Shown: positions 1 to 9,220 of the stretch, piece after piece
How positions within the stretch are numbered: the stretch's first letter is position 1
How the letters are laid out: each line of letters starts with the position of its first letter
Source: Microbacterium sp. LWH7-1.2
Lineage (GTDB): Bacteria > Actinomycetota > Actinomycetes > Actinomycetales > Microbacteriaceae
Length of the DNA stretch: 64,000 nt
Assembly (NCBI RefSeq): GCF_038397755.1
Contig: NZ_CP151637.1
Coordinates: forward strand, 496,001-560,000
Direction: 5' to 3'
Notes under the pieces: model-generated
Databases searched by the model: none
What the model was told of the DNA's origin: nothing
Seen by the model: only the letters and a program-made list of their open reading frames with translations
Program-made: the position numbers and the translations under genes

Positions 1-2
1 AG

Positions 3-338
3 GACGGCACGATCGTCACCCCGCAGTCCGACTCGATCCTCGAGGGCATCACCCGCGACTCGATCCTGCAGCTCGCGGCAGACCGCGGCCACAAGGTCGA
101 GGGCCGTGCCGTGTCGTTCGACGAGTGGCGCCAAGGTGTCGCCTCCGGGGACATCGTCGAGGTGTTCGCGTGCGGCACCGCTGCCGTGCTCACCCCGATC
201 GGCGTGCTCAAGGGCAAGGACTTCCTCGACGAGCAGCCGACCGGCTCGCTCGCGCTGTCGCTGCGCGAGGAGCTCACCGACATCCAGTACGGGCGCCGCG
301 AAGACAAGCACGGCTGGCTCGTGCGCCTCGACGCCTGA
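3..338 (+). CDS. ilvE: Branched-chain amino acid aminotransferase, C-terminal part
   Basis: The window opens inside this gene; 111 C-terminal residues remain out of roughly 360 usual for the family. IlvE is the cytoplasmic PLP-dependent (fold type IV) enzyme that transaminates the 2-oxo acids of leucine, isoleucine and valine with glutamate. The visible part carries the class IV C-terminal signature: an SILEGITRDSILQLA stretch, a glycine-threonine loop in FACGTAAVLTPIG, and the ending DIQYGRREDKHGWLVRLDA, typical of actinobacterial IlvE. The gene is followed by a strong hairpin terminator, so it is probably the last gene of its transcript. The N-terminus and the PLP lysine lie outside the window. 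Confidence 0.9.
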   Translation, partial: DGTIVTPQSDSILEGITRDSILQLAADRGHKVEGRAVSFDEWRQGVASGDIVEVFACGTAAVLTPIGVLKGKDFLDEQPTGSLALSLREELTDIQYGRREDKHGWLVRLDA

Positions 339-345
339 CCGATCT

Positions 346-383
346 CGAACGAAGGCCCGCGGGAGACCGCGGGCCTTCGTTCG
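346..383 (+). terminator. Intrinsic terminator after ilvE
   Basis: A perfect 17-bp stem (left arm begins CGAACGAAGGCC, right arm ends GGCCTTCGTTCG) closes on a GAGA tetraloop. It starts 8 nt after the ilvE stop codon and lies in the 71-nt gap before the next gene. There is no long T tract, as is common in high-GC actinobacteria. The perfect symmetry means it could work on both strands. Confidence 0.8.
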
Positions 384-409
384 TCGGAGCAGGTGGCTAG
401 GCTGAGCGG

Positions 410-1177
410 GTGAGGATCGCGCGCTTCAGCCACAACGACGCCATCAGATTCGGGATCGTCGACGAGGGCGAGCTGGTCGTCCTCGCCGGCGACCCGATGT
501 TCGCCGGCTACGAGACCACGGGGGAGCGCGTCCCGCTCGCCGACGTCGCGCTGCTGGCACCGGTGATTCCGCGCTCGAAGATCGTGGCGGTCGGGCGCAA
601 CTACCGCGACCACGCGGCCGAGATGGGAAACGACGTGCCCACGGCGCCGATGCTTTTCTTCAAGCCGAACACGTCGGTCATCGGCCCCGGCGACGCCGTG
701 GTTCTGCCGAAGGGGTCGGACTTCGTCAGCTTCGAGGGCGAGCTCGCCGCGGTCATCGGCCGCATCGCCAAGAACGTCTCCGCCGAGAACGCCCTCGACT
801 ATGTGTTCGGCTACACGATCGCGAACGACCTCACCGCGCGCGACTGGCAGAAGTCCGACGGCCAGTGGGCACGGGCCAAGGGGTTCGACACGTCGTGCCC
901 CCTCGGCCCGGCGATCGAGACCGATTTCGACGTGACCGGCCCCGCCGTGATCACGACGCGACTCAACGGGGAGGTCCGCCAGCAGGGTCCGATCAGCGAC
1001 ATGATCTTCTCCCTCGCGGACGTCATCGCCGTCGCCTCCGCCGCCTTCACGCTGCTCCCGGGCGACGTGATCCTGACGGGCACACCCGCCGGCGTCGGCC
1101 AGATCAGCGCCGGAGACACCGTCGAGGTCGAGATCACCGGGCTGGGGACGCTCCGCAATCCCGCGCGCGATGCCTGA
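410..1177 (+). CDS. Fumarylacetoacetate hydrolase family protein
   Basis: A 255-residue protein of the FAH superfamily, whose members hydrolyse, decarboxylate or isomerise 2-oxo-acid-type compounds (acylpyruvate hydrolase, 2-hydroxyhepta-2,4-diene-dioate isomerase). After a small N-terminal domain, the catalytic domain begins at VGRNYRDHAAEMG. It contains the metal-ligand pattern FEGELAAVIG with a downstream ANDLTARDWQ segment and ends in the family hallmark DVILTGTPAGVG. The GTG start fits the alignment expected for the family; no stronger upstream start is visible. The gene overlaps the following MFS gene by 8 nt, suggesting co-transcription. The exact substrate cannot be told from sequence. 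Confidence 0.9.
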   Translation: MRIARFSHNDAIRFGIVDEGELVVLAGDPMFAGYETTGERVPLADVALLAPVIPRSKIVAVGRNYRDHAAEMGNDVPTAPMLFFKPNTSVIGPGDAVVLPKGSDFVSFEGELAAVIGRIAKNVSAENALDYVFGYTIANDLTARDWQKSDGQWARAKGFDTSCPLGPAIETDFDVTGPAVITTRLNGEVRQQGPISDMIFSLADVIAVASAAFTLLPGDVILTGTPAGVGQISAGDTVEVEITGLGTLRNPARDA

Positions 1178-2471
1178 GACCGGGTCAGAACCGGCGGTCG
1201 ACCTCGCGCCGACCGCCGACGAGATCGCCCGCGTCCAGCGGCGCACGGTATGGGTGCTGTCGGGCGGACAGGTACTCGGCGGCCTCGCGTTCGGTGCAAC
1301 GCTGTCGCTCGGCGCTGTGCTCGCGGCCGAGCTGTCGGGCGAGGACGCGTTCTCCGGCCTGGCAGCGGCGGCCGTCACGTTCGGCACCGCGCTCACGGCC
1401 GTGCCGCTGGCGGCGATCGCCCGCCGCCGCGGTCGCCGGCGGTCGCTCACGACCGGTATGGCGGTCGCGCTCATCGGCGTCGGCCTCGTCATCCTCGCCG
1501 TCGCCCTGCGGTCGTTCCCGGTGCTGCTCGGCGGGTTCCTCATCATCGGCTCGGGGCAGGCCGCGAACCTGCAGTCCCGCTTCGCCGCAACGGATCTGGC
1601 GACGGATGCCTCGCGCGGGCGCGATCTGTCGGTCGTCGTGTGGGCCACCACCGTGGGCGCGGTGCTCGGCCCCAACCTCACCGGCCCCGGCGAGGTGATC
1701 GGCGGGGCGATCGGGATGCCCCCGCTGACGGGAGCGTACCTGTTCACCGTCGTCGCGCAGGGGCTCGCCATCATCCTGTACCTGGTCGCGATGCGTCCCG
1801 ATCCTCTGCTGCTCGCGCAGCGCGTGGTGGCCTCCGCGAAGGCGGGAAGCCGCGCGATCGCCAAGGCGGACAGACCCGTGGCCGCGCGGTACGCGATCTT
1901 CGCGGTCGCCGCGGCGCACGGCACGATGGTGTCGGTCATGGCGATGACGCCCGTGCACCTGGCGCATCTGACGCACGAAGCGTCGGAGGCGGCGACGCTC
2001 TCGATCATCGGCCTCACGATCAGCCTGCACATCGCCGGCATGTACGTGCTGTCACCGGTCTTCGGCATCCTCGCCGACAGGGTGGGTCGAGTCCCCACGA
2101 TTCTCATCGGACAGGTGCTGCTGGCGGCTGCGCTGCTCACGGCCTCGTTCGGTCAGGCGTCGACCACGGCGGTCACCGTCGCCCTCGTGCTCCTCGGCCT
2201 CGGCTGGAGTGCCACGACCGTCGCCGGGTCCACACTGCTCACCGAATCCTCGTCGGAGGAGCTGCGCACCAGGCGCCAGGGCATCAGCGACTTCACCATG
2301 AGCATCGTCGGCGGCGTCGGAGCGATCGCCGCCGGCGCGCTGCTGGGCTGGATCGGCTACGGCGGCCTCGCCCTCGTCGTCCTGGTGCTCGTCGCCGCTT
2401 CTGTGCTGCTCTCGCCGCTCGGCTGGCGGGCCTCGGCCGCGAGGGCACCGGAGGCCGCGTCGGGCTCCTGA
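1170..2471 (+). CDS. MFS transporter
   Basis: A 433-residue integral membrane protein with about twelve hydrophobic segments, the size usual for the major facilitator superfamily. The cytoplasmic loop between TM2 and TM3 carries a basic run (AIARRRGRRRSLTTG) at the place of the MFS motif A. A second motif-A-like loop, GILADRVGRVP, follows TM8. The N-terminal 30 residues are acidic and cytoplasmic. The start overlaps the end of the FAH gene by 8 nt, so the two are probably translationally coupled. Substrate unknown; a drug or metabolite exporter is the usual role (inference). Confidence 0.88.
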   Translation: MPETGSEPAVDLAPTADEIARVQRRTVWVLSGGQVLGGLAFGATLSLGAVLAAELSGEDAFSGLAAAAVTFGTALTAVPLAAIARRRGRRRSLTTGMAVALIGVGLVILAVALRSFPVLLGGFLIIGSGQAANLQSRFAATDLATDASRGRDLSVVVWATTVGAVLGPNLTGPGEVIGGAIGMPPLTGAYLFTVVAQGLAIILYLVAMRPDPLLLAQRVVASAKAGSRAIAKADRPVAARYAIFAVAAAHGTMVSVMAMTPVHLAHLTHEASEAATLSIIGLTISLHIAGMYVLSPVFGILADRVGRVPTILIGQVLLAAALLTASFGQASTTAVTVALVLLGLGWSATTVAGSTLLTESSSEELRTRRQGISDFTMSIVGGVGAIAAGALLGWIGYGGLALVVLVLVAASVLLSPLGWRASAARAPEAASGS

Positions 2472-2678
2472 CCGCGGCCGGACGCGAGCCTCAGAACGCG
2501 TCTCGACGAGGTCCGTGATGGCTGGCTCGAGGTCGTCGAGAGAGTCCACGATCGGCACGAGCCGCGACATGTCGAGCGTCGTGCAGGGGCGCGAAGGCCC
2601 GAACACGTGGTCTCCGTCGTGGGGACTGCCGACCCGCCGGCAGTCGCGCAATCGCCCGGAGGCCCCCGAGGCGTGTCG

Positions 2679-3746
2679 TCAGTGACCCACGGCGGCGAGC
2701 GCCAGATCGACGTCATCCATGTCGTTGAACACGTGGAACGCCACGCGTGCGCGGCCAGACCGACCGGATGCGGTGATCCCCGCGGTCGCGAGGCGTGCGA
2801 GATCGCACCCGTCCGGATCGTCCCACGTGACGATCGCCGACGCGCGCTCGGGCTGTGCGAGGCCGAGCCCGGTGCGGAACGCCGCGGCGAGCCCGGTCGC
2901 GTGCTCGTAGAGTTCGGCGGGGTCGAGCGCGGCGAACAGCTCGAGGGCGGGCGCCGCGCCGACGAACGCCTGCCACGCCGGCGACACGTCGAAGCGGCGG
3001 GCGTCGGCGGCGAGCTCCACCTGGCCGCCGTAGCACGACGACCACGGGTCGTCTCCGGCGTACCAGCCGGCGTTGAGCGGCGTCATGCGCGCACCCAGGC
3101 GGTCCGACACGGTCAGGAACGACACGCCGCGCGGCGCGCACAGCCACTTGTACGCGTGGCACACGACGGCATCGAAGACGGATGCCTCGACCCGCAGCCA
3201 GCCGACGGCCTGGGTCGCGTCGCACAGCGTGAGCGCGTCGTGCGCGGCTGCGGTAGCCGCGATCGCCGCGGTGTCCGCCACCTCGCCGGTCGCGGACTGG
3301 ACCACCGAGAAGGCCACGAGGGCCGTGGTCGGACGAACGTGCGCCGCCAGGTCGGCGAGCGGTGCGGTGCGCACGACGAGCTCACGCCCGGAGTGGATGA
3401 ACGGCAGCACGACGGACGAGAACTCGCCGTCGGGCACGAGCACCTCGGCTCCCCGCGGGAGCGCGGACGCCACCATCCCCGCCGCGACCGAGGTCTGCGA
3501 GCCGATGGCCACCCGCTCGGCACCGACGCCGACGAGCGACGCGAACAGAGCGCGCGAGCGTTCCACCGCCGCGCCGTACGCGGCGAGGTCGGGGCGCCCG
3601 GAGGCGGAGGCGTCGAGGTCTGCCAGCACGGCGCGTCGCGTCGCGCGGCTCGGCAGGCCCACCGTGCACGCGGCGAGGTAGTCGCGGCCGCCCGCGAACT
3701 CCCGCCGGGCGGCATCGAGAGGGGAGGAAGGAGCGATCGCGAGCAT
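2679..3746 (-). CDS. Class V aminotransferase (PLP-dependent, cysteine-desulfurase-like)
   Basis: A 355-residue fold-type I PLP enzyme. The cofactor lysine is in VCHAYKWLCAPRG; the aspartate that pairs with the pyridine nitrogen is in TLCDATQAVGW; the phosphate-binding segment is IGSQTSVAAGMV. These mark aminotransferase class V (cysteine desulfurase, kynureninase and isopenicillin epimerase relatives). No conserved active-site cysteine loop of a true desulfurase is obvious, so sulfur transfer is not claimed. It is transcribed divergently from the neighbouring LysR-type regulator with an 82-nt gap, the classic arrangement in which the regulator controls the enzyme gene. Confidence 0.85.
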   Translation of the reverse strand: MLAIAPSSPLDAARREFAGGRDYLAACTVGLPSRATRRAVLADLDASASGRPDLAAYGAAVERSRALFASLVGVGAERVAIGSQTSVAAGMVASALPRGAEVLVPDGEFSSVVLPFIHSGRELVVRTAPLADLAAHVRPTTALVAFSVVQSATGEVADTAAIAATAAAHDALTLCDATQAVGWLRVEASVFDAVVCHAYKWLCAPRGVSFLTVSDRLGARMTPLNAGWYAGDDPWSSCYGGQVELAADARRFDVSPAWQAFVGAAPALELFAALDPAELYEHATGLAAAFRTGLGLAQPERASAIVTWDDPDGCDLARLATAGITASGRSGRARVAFHVFNDMDDVDLALAAVGH

Positions 3747-3803
3747 GCATCCAGAGTGGACGGCAGCGAATATTCGCGTCTACGCCAGGTGTTCCATGCC
3801 GTA

Positions 3804-3820
3804 CATAACAGATGCTTATG
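3804..3820. promoter_or_regulatory. LysR-type operator candidate
   Basis: An AT-rich inverted repeat, CATAA-N7-TTATG, lies 8 nt upstream of the regulator start in the 82-nt gap between the divergent class V aminotransferase and LysR-type genes. It is conspicuous in this GC-rich sequence. LysR-type proteins commonly bind short imperfect dyads of this kind in divergent promoters and autoregulate; the assignment to this regulator is inference from position. Confidence 0.5.
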
Positions 3821-3828
3821 ATTCAGGC

Positions 3829-4800
3829 ATGACCGATCCTTGGGACGACGACCCGGGTTTCGACGCGCGCGAACTCCGCGTCGTGAAGGCGATCGCCGAC
3901 GAGGGCTCCATCACGGGCGCCGCCCTCGCCCTCGGCTACAGCCAGCCCGCGGTGAGCCAGCAGCTCAAGCGACTCGAACAGCGCCTCGGAGTGGCGATCG
4001 TCGAACGCGTCGGTCGCCGCGTCCGCCTCACCGACGCGGGCCGCATCCTCGCGCGCCACGCCCCAGCGGTGACGACGGCATTGGATGCTGCCGCCGGCGA
4101 ACTCGCCGAGCTCCGCGGCCTGCGCTCCGCGCGCGTGCGGCTCGTCGGGTTCCCCTCCGCCTCGCCCACGATCGTGCCGCGCCTGCTCGCGGACCTCGCG
4201 CAGCAGCATCCGGGGATCTCCCTCACGTACGTCGAGGCCGAACCGCCCGAGGCGGTCGAGGCGGTTCGCGAAGACCGCACCGATATCGCCCTCACCTTCA
4301 GCTACCCAGGCGACCGCGACGACCCGCATGGTTCGAGCGCCCGCGGCCTCGCGGTGCACACCGTCGGCGCCGACGAGCTGCTCGCGGTGCTCCCCGCCGA
4401 GCATCCCGTGGCGACCGCGGAGGTCATCGACGTCGCGACCCTCGCCGACGACGACTGGATCGCCGGCTGTCCGCGCTGCCGGGGCCACCTGCTCGAGCTG
4501 TGCGGACGCGCCGGGTTCGCGCCGCGCATCGCGTTCGAGACCGACAACTTCGTCGCCGTCGAAGGGCTCGTCGCGCAGGGGATCGGCGTCGCGACGCTGC
4601 CGCGGATGGCGGTCGAGTCCTTCCCGCAGCTGCCCGGGGTGGCCGTGGTGCCGCTGCCGGCCGGGGAGCAGCGCCGCATCCACACCGTCACGGCCCGCGG
4701 CGCGGATCGCGTGCCGGCTGTGCGGGCGACGCTGGACGCCCTCGCGCGGCTGATCGCCGAGCCCGCGGACGAGCCGGGTCCCGCAGCATCCCGCAACTAG
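3829..4800 (+). CDS. LysR family transcriptional regulator
   Basis: A 323-residue regulator. Residues about 10-70 form the LysR winged helix-turn-helix ([18 protein letters not shown] then [17 protein letters not shown]), followed by the linker helix and a periplasmic-binding-protein-like effector domain with the expected [18 protein letters not shown] opening strand. The ATG was chosen because it places the HTH at the normal distance from the N-terminus; the frame stays open upstream to 3745, but that part would run through the operator and the divergent promoter. Two cysteines (GCPRCRG) sit in the effector domain, unusual and possibly metal- or redox-sensitive (inference). It probably regulates the divergent aminotransferase gene. 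Confidence 0.9.
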   Translation: MTDPWDDDPGFDARELRVVKAIADEGSITGAALALGYSQPAVSQQLKRLEQRLGVAIVERVGRRVRLTDAGRILARHAPAVTTALDAAAGELAELRGLRSARVRLVGFPSASPTIVPRLLADLAQQHPGISLTYVEAEPPEAVEAVREDRTDIALTFSYPGDRDDPHGSSARGLAVHTVGADELLAVLPAEHPVATAEVIDVATLADDDWIAGCPRCRGHLLELCGRAGFAPRIAFETDNFVAVEGLVAQGIGVATLPRMAVESFPQLPGVAVVPLPAGEQRRIHTVTARGADRVPAVRATLDALARLIAEPADEPGPAASRN

Positions 4801-4811
4801 ACTTGACGGCG

Positions 4812-6341
4812 ATGTCTTCTTCGCCTGATCCCCGCACCACGACCGCCACCGGCACGGACGTCCGCGTCCGCTTCTGCCCCTCGCCGACCGGTCTTCCGCA
4901 CGTCGGACTCATCCGCACGGTGCTGTTCAACTGGGCGTATGCGCGTCACACGGGCGGCAAGCTCGTGTTCCGCATCGAAGACACCGACGCGGCGCGCGAC
5001 AGCGAGGAGAGCTTTCACCAGCTTCTCGACGCCCTCCGGTGGCTCAAGATCGACTGGGACGAGGGCGTCGAGGTCGGCGGTCCGCACGGGCCGTACCGCC
5101 AGTCGCAGCGCCACCACATCTACCGCGAGGTGCTCGACAGGCTGATCGCCTCCGGCGCCGTGTACGAGAGCTACTCGACGCCCGAAGAGATCGACGCCCG
5201 CAACGAGGCGAACGGCCGAGCGAAGCAGCTCGGCTACGACAACCACGACCGCGACCTCACCGACCAGCAGAAGGCCGCCTTCCGTGCCGAGGGCCGCGAG
5301 CCCGCCTGGCGGCTGCGCGTGCCGGACGAGGACCTCACCTACTTCGACCTCATCCGCGGCGAGGTCACCTTCCCGGCGGGCTCGTTCCCGGACTTCGTGC
5401 TGGTGCGCGCGGGCGGCGTGCCGCTGTACCCGTTCGTGAACCCCGTGGACGACGCGCTGATGGGCATCACGCACGTCATCCGCGGCGAGGACCTCATGCC
5501 CTCGACCGCTCGCCAGCTGGCGCTGTACAGCGCGCTGGTGGATGCCGGCGTCACGACCTTCATCCCGCGCTTCGCGCACATGCCGCTCGTGCTCGGCGAA
5601 GAGGGCAACAAGAAGCTCTCCAAGCGCGACCCCAAGGCCGACCTGTTCCTGCAGCGCGACAAGGGCTTCATCCACGAGGGCCTGCTCAACTACCTCGCCC
5701 TGCTCGGCTGGTCCATCGGACCCGACCGCGACGTTTTCTCGCTCGAGGAGCTCGTCGCCGCGTTCGACATCGCCGACGTCAACCCGAATCCGGCTCGCTT
5801 CGACCAGAAGAAGGCCGAGTCGATCAACGGCGACCACATCCGCATGCTGCAGCCCGACGACTTCGCCGACCGCCTGGTGCCCTACCTGGCCGCGGCCGGC
5901 GTGGTCGACGATGACCCGACGGCGGCGCAGCGGGCGATGCTCGTCGCCGCCGCGCCGCTCGTGCAGGAGCGCATGCAGCTGCTCGGCGACGCCCCGGGAC
6001 TGCTCGGCTTCCTGTTCTCCGACGTGGTCTCCTACCAGGATGACGCCCTCGCGTCGCTTCCCGCGAACGCGAACGAGGTGCTGGTCGCGTCGGTCGGCGC
6101 GCTCGAGCTCGTTCCCGACACCGAGTTCACGGCCGCGGCCGTGCAGGACGCCCTCGCCGGCGCCCTCATCTCGCCGGTGGAGGAGGGCGGCCTCGGCCTC
6201 AAGCCTCGCGTCGCGTACGGCCCGCTGCGCGTCGCGCTGAGCGGGCGCCGCGTGTCGCCGCCGCTGTTCGAGTCGATGGAGCTGCTCGGCAAGTCCCGGT
6301 CGATCCGCCGGCTCGGAGCACTGCTCGACGCGCGCGGGTGA
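4812..6341 (+). CDS. gltX: Glutamyl-tRNA synthetase
   Basis: A 509-residue class I aminoacyl-tRNA synthetase that charges tRNA-Glu (and in many actinobacteria also tRNA-Gln, which an amidotransferase then corrects). The HIGH-type motif is in [12 protein letters not shown] near residues 20-31 and the KMSKS-type motif is KKLSKRD near residue 268; length is normal for GltX. The start ATG lies 11 nt after the regulator stop; a longer open frame exists upstream but overlaps the regulator in another frame and is low-complexity Arg-rich, so it was rejected. It is followed by a tRNA-Gln gene, a known actinobacterial arrangement. Confidence 0.96.
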   Translation: MSSSPDPRTTTATGTDVRVRFCPSPTGLPHVGLIRTVLFNWAYARHTGGKLVFRIEDTDAARDSEESFHQLLDALRWLKIDWDEGVEVGGPHGPYRQSQRHHIYREVLDRLIASGAVYESYSTPEEIDARNEANGRAKQLGYDNHDRDLTDQQKAAFRAEGREPAWRLRVPDEDLTYFDLIRGEVTFPAGSFPDFVLVRAGGVPLYPFVNPVDDALMGITHVIRGEDLMPSTARQLALYSALVDAGVTTFIPRFAHMPLVLGEEGNKKLSKRDPKADLFLQRDKGFIHEGLLNYLALLGWSIGPDRDVFSLEELVAAFDIADVNPNPARFDQKKAESINGDHIRMLQPDDFADRLVPYLAAAGVVDDDPTAAQRAMLVAAAPLVQERMQLLGDAPGLLGFLFSDVVSYQDDALASLPANANEVLVASVGALELVPDTEFTAAAVQDALAGALISPVEEGGLGLKPRVAYGPLRVALSGRRVSPPLFESMELLGKSRSIRRLGALLDARG

Positions 6342-6350
6342 CGGCTCGGT

Positions 6351-6379
6351 TTGGAGCAGGTGCCGGCGTCGCGTAGACT
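6351..6379 (+). promoter_or_regulatory. Promoter of tRNA-Gln
   Basis: TTGGAG (6351-6356) and TAGACT (6374-6379) are separated by exactly 17 nt and lie 32 nt upstream of the tRNA-Gln 5' end. This matches the housekeeping sigma factor consensus closely. It sits just after the gltX stop, so the tRNA has its own promoter. Confidence 0.6.
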
Positions 6380-6410
6380 CTATCCTCGGCACGGCTTCGG
6401 CTGACAGCCT

Positions 6411-6482
6411 TGGGGTATGGTGTAATTGGCAACACGGCTGATTCTGGTTCAGTTGTTCTTGGTTCGAGTCCAGGTACCCCAG
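6411..6482 (+). tRNA. tRNA-Gln (anticodon CTG)
   Basis: A 72-nt cloverleaf. Acceptor arms are TGGGGTA and TACCCCA with discriminator G; the anticodon loop is TTCTGGT giving CTG; the T-loop arm is GGTTCGAGTCC. CCA is not encoded. The gene is intact, and the excisionase/integrase pair immediately downstream indicates that its 3' end served as an integration site that was restored on insertion. Confidence 0.93.
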
Positions 6483-6672
6483 CAGTAGTTTCCGCAGGAT
6501 TCCGCAGCAGAATTCAGCCTCGTTTCGAGGCGTCTCGACCCGTCCGATCGGGCTCGGGACCACAAACGGGACCAAATACTCGCACGCGTGCATGCGCGCG
6601 GAGTTGGTGTCCCGATCTCCACGTTCTGGAGGCATCCCGTACGGGTGTCCACGGACGACGCCGGCGCACCTG

Positions 6673-6879
6673 ATGTGTATGGACATCGGCGCTTCGGGAG
6701 TGGCACCCCCGGCCTTCAAGACGCAGGCGGAGATCGCCGAGATCATCAAGGTGCCCGAGCGCACGCTCGAGGACTGGCGCCTCAACCATCTCGGCCCGCC
6801 CTACATGAAGCTCGGCCGTCACGTCCGCTACGACCTGCTCGAGGTCGTTGCCTGGGCGCGGGAGCAGCGACATGCCTAG
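6673..6879 (+). CDS. Excisionase-like MerR/HTH_17 DNA-binding protein
   Basis: A 68-residue (or 66, from the ATG two codons later) DNA-binding protein with the helix-turn-helix pattern KTQAEIAEIIKVPERTLEDW followed by the wing LGPPYMKLGRHVRYDLLEVVAW. This is the excisionase/HTH_17 type that assists tyrosine integrases in directing excision. Its end overlaps the start of the integrase by 8 nt, so the two form one operon. The frame is open upstream to 6592, but the extra residues have no domain character. It starts about 190 nt after tRNA-Gln, typical for an int/xis module beside attL. Confidence 0.82.
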   Translation: MCMDIGASGVAPPAFKTQAEIAEIIKVPERTLEDWRLNHLGPPYMKLGRHVRYDLLEVVAWAREQRHA

Positions 6880-8077
6880 GCCCCGGATCCAGGCCGGCGA
6901 GGTCGGCGCAGTTCAGATCACGAAGCTGGCCGGCGGCCGCGTGCGTGCCCGTGCGCGTATGCGCGACGATGCCGGCGATCTCCGCCAGCTCAAGGTCACG
7001 GCCGACACCGAGGAAGATGCCCGCGCCGAGCTCCAACGTGCAGCCGCTTCCCTCACGTCGGGCGGCGCGGGGGCACTCACCGGATCGAGCACACTCGCCG
7101 AGGCTGCCGACGCCTGGCTCGTGCACGCCAACGGGCGTGCCGACTCGGGAAGCCTCGCCCACTCCACACTCGAGTCCTACGAGTCGGCCGTGCGGCTCAT
7201 CCTGAAGCCGGTGTGCGGTGCGGTCACGCTGGATCAGCTCACGGTCGGTCGGTGCGATCGGATCGTCCAAAGCATCATGCGCGACGGGTCGGTCTCAAGG
7301 GCCCGCAAGGCGCGTGCCGTGCTCGGACTGATCTGCGGCTACGCCGTCCGGGATGACGCGATCCCACGCAATCCCGTCCGCGACGTCCAGCGCCTGCCGA
7401 TGCCAGAAAAGAAGACCTCAGCGCTGACCGCCGAACAAGTGGCGGCGATCCGCGACCTAATGCACGCCTGGCGGGCAACGGGCGGATCCGGTCCTCGCCC
7501 GAACTACCGTGCGCTGGTCGATGGCATGGCCATCATGCTCGGCACCTCGGCGCGCGTGGGGGAGTGCATCGGCCTGCGGCGCAAGGACGTCGACATGACG
7601 ACCTCGCCGCCGACGGTGCTCGTCGATGGAACCATCGTGAGCACCAAGAAGCAGGGGCTCCACCGAAAGGATGCGCCCAAGCGTGCGCGGCAGCGGCGTC
7701 GAATCGCGTTGCCGGCCGTGGCTGCCGCCGCTGTGCGCAACCGACTGGTTCTCGCGGGGCCAGGGGACGAGGCGTACCTCTTCCCGACGAAGACGGGGCG
7801 ACCGATGAGCGTGAGCAACTACGAGCGGCTGCTGCGTACCTTCGTCGACGACAACGCCCAGGCACTGACTGATTTGGGCGTCAACGTCGACGAGTTCACA
7901 ACGCATGTATATCGCCGCACGACCGCGACATTCGTCGAGCGCGCCGCGGGCATCACGCTCGCGTCACGACTGCTCGGACATGCGAACGAGCAGATCACGC
8001 GTGCAAGCTACGTCGTCTCAGCAGTCGAGGTTGACCCGATCACGATCGACATCTTGGACGAGATCCTCGGATCCTGA
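6872..8077 (+). CDS. Tyrosine recombinase / integrase 1 (tRNA-Gln associated)
   Basis: A 401-residue phage-type integrase. An N-terminal arm-binding region (residues about 1-60) precedes a SAM-like core-binding domain (about 75-165) and the catalytic domain. Catalytic residues can be seen in order: R in TSARVGECIGLR (about 227), H and R in THVYRRT (about 343), H in LLGHANEQ (about 368) and tyrosine in RASYV (about 380). All are intact, so the enzyme may be active. The ATG overlapping the excisionase stop was preferred to an in-frame ATG 24 nt upstream. Position suggests integration at the 3' end of tRNA-Gln. Confidence 0.9.
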   Translation: MPRPRIQAGEVGAVQITKLAGGRVRARARMRDDAGDLRQLKVTADTEEDARAELQRAAASLTSGGAGALTGSSTLAEAADAWLVHANGRADSGSLAHSTLESYESAVRLILKPVCGAVTLDQLTVGRCDRIVQSIMRDGSVSRARKARAVLGLICGYAVRDDAIPRNPVRDVQRLPMPEKKTSALTAEQVAAIRDLMHAWRATGGSGPRPNYRALVDGMAIMLGTSARVGECIGLRRKDVDMTTSPPTVLVDGTIVSTKKQGLHRKDAPKRARQRRRIALPAVAAAAVRNRLVLAGPGDEAYLFPTKTGRPMSVSNYERLLRTFVDDNAQALTDLGVNVDEFTTHVYRRTTATFVERAAGITLASRLLGHANEQITRASYVVSAVEVDPITIDILDEILGS

Positions 8078-8097
8078 CGAGGGAAGGAAGGCGCGAC

Positions 8098-8628
8098 ATG
8101 AGAACGGGACGACCGCCCATCGAAATGGGCGCGCATGGCAAGATCTCCACCGAGGACATCGGCGACGGGCGCACCCGCGCCGCGGCACGCATGCGGACAT
8201 GGGATGGGGACATCCATCGGGTCACCGCGGTCGGCGAAACTGCCGCCGATGCTCGAGCGCTGCTCGAACGCCGGATGGCGGATCGGCTGCGACTTTCCGA
8301 GCTTCATGCCTGGCGGTATCTCACGGCAGACGACCCCTTCGCCGACGTTGCGGCATACTGGCTCGACTGCCTCTGGGAATGGACGACCGTGAGCGACGCC
8401 GCCATCGCCAGCTATCGGCGGGTCGTGCAAAGGCAGCTGACTCCCGGGTTCGAAAACGTGACGATCGGCGAGCTCACGATGGAGCGGGTCGAACGGCACC
8501 TGGCCGCCCTGGGCAGGGCAGAGTCGGCGGCATCTGCGAGGATGGCGCCGGAGGTGCTCAACCTCATCCTGGAGTTCGCGCTCAGAGAGGGTGCGCTCGC
8601 CTCGAACCCGCTCGGCGCGGAGGAATAG
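8098..8628 (+). pseudogene. Truncated integrase (N-terminal half only)
   Basis: A 176-residue reading frame that resembles the first half of integrase 1: an arm-binding-like segment (GKISTEDIGDGRTRAAARMRT, comparable to the opening of the neighbour) and a core-binding domain ending in LEFALREGALASNPLG, the point at which the complete protein continues into its catalytic domain. The catalytic half with R, HxxR, H and Y is absent; the frame stops at GAEE. It begins 20 nt after the stop of integrase 1. It is probably a remnant of a second element stacked at the same site, though expression as a short DNA-binding regulator cannot be excluded. Confidence 0.7.
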
Positions 8629-8894
8629 ATCGAGCGCTCCTAGAGCGACGGAGCTTGACTCGGTTCCCGGGCACGCCCGAGCATGCTCCGCGGCAAGGTG
8701 GTGTCGGTTGACGTGGCTCGCAGAATGACCGAGCCTGCGGGTGTCCAAAGGGAGACATGTCTGCCGACCGCACCGCCGACGCCAGATGGCTTGACACGGA
8801 GCCCGGCCCTTCGGCTGAACCGTCACAGTGCTGCCTCGAACCCCACGGTCAGCGGATCTCATCGAAGAAGAATGAGGTAGCGGAATGACTGCTT

Positions 8895-9023
8895 TTGGCC
8901 GGACGCGTCAAGCACGTAATCGGCGTCGACCCCGACTGTGACCGCGTCACCGCAGCTGCCATGAGTGTTACGTGGCAAGGAGAGCCGGCATCGGCGACGT
9001 TCCCAGGCAACGAGGCGAGGAGA
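8895..9023 (+). pseudogene. IS110-like transposase N-terminal remnant
   Basis: Within an otherwise gene-free stretch (8629-9220) one frame reads VIGVDPDCDRVTAAAM and then QGEPASATFPGNEA. The GVDP aspartate strand and the SATFP spacing resemble the RuvC-like N-terminus of IS110-family transposases. There is no clear start codon with a ribosome binding site, the similarity fades after about 40 residues, and no C-terminal domain follows. The rest of 8629-9220 shows nothing I can assign. Confidence 0.3.
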
Positions 9024-9220
9024 CGGGCAGGTGATCAAACTGTGGAGAACGCGCACCGGCGACGAGCAGCCACGTTGGGCTGGGCAGACGGGACCCGATT
9101 CAATGCCCACTGCTCCAGCAGCGCCAGACGGTGCACTGGATCTCAGGATGGATGCGCCGTTGCGTGCAGCCGGGGTTGATGCGGGACGGGCGCGAATCGG
9201 TGGGGTAACGCGGTCGCTCT

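Noticed and set aside
2052..2651. Minus-strand frame reading MSRLVPIVDSLDDLEPAITD near 2480-2580
   Set aside because: A short stretch looks protein-like and may be a gene tail, but most of the frame is antisense of the MFS gene; no family could be named. The 207-nt gap 2472-2678 holds nothing else assignable.
3840..4811. A long in-frame N-terminal extension of gltX
   Set aside because: The extension is Arg-rich shadow of the LysR-type gene and contains no family sequence before the ATG at 4812.
4797..6785. A 662-residue open frame on the minus strand across gltX and tRNA-Gln
   Set aside because: It is the antisense of gltX, is low-complexity and passes through the tRNA; gltX motifs on the plus strand are decisive.
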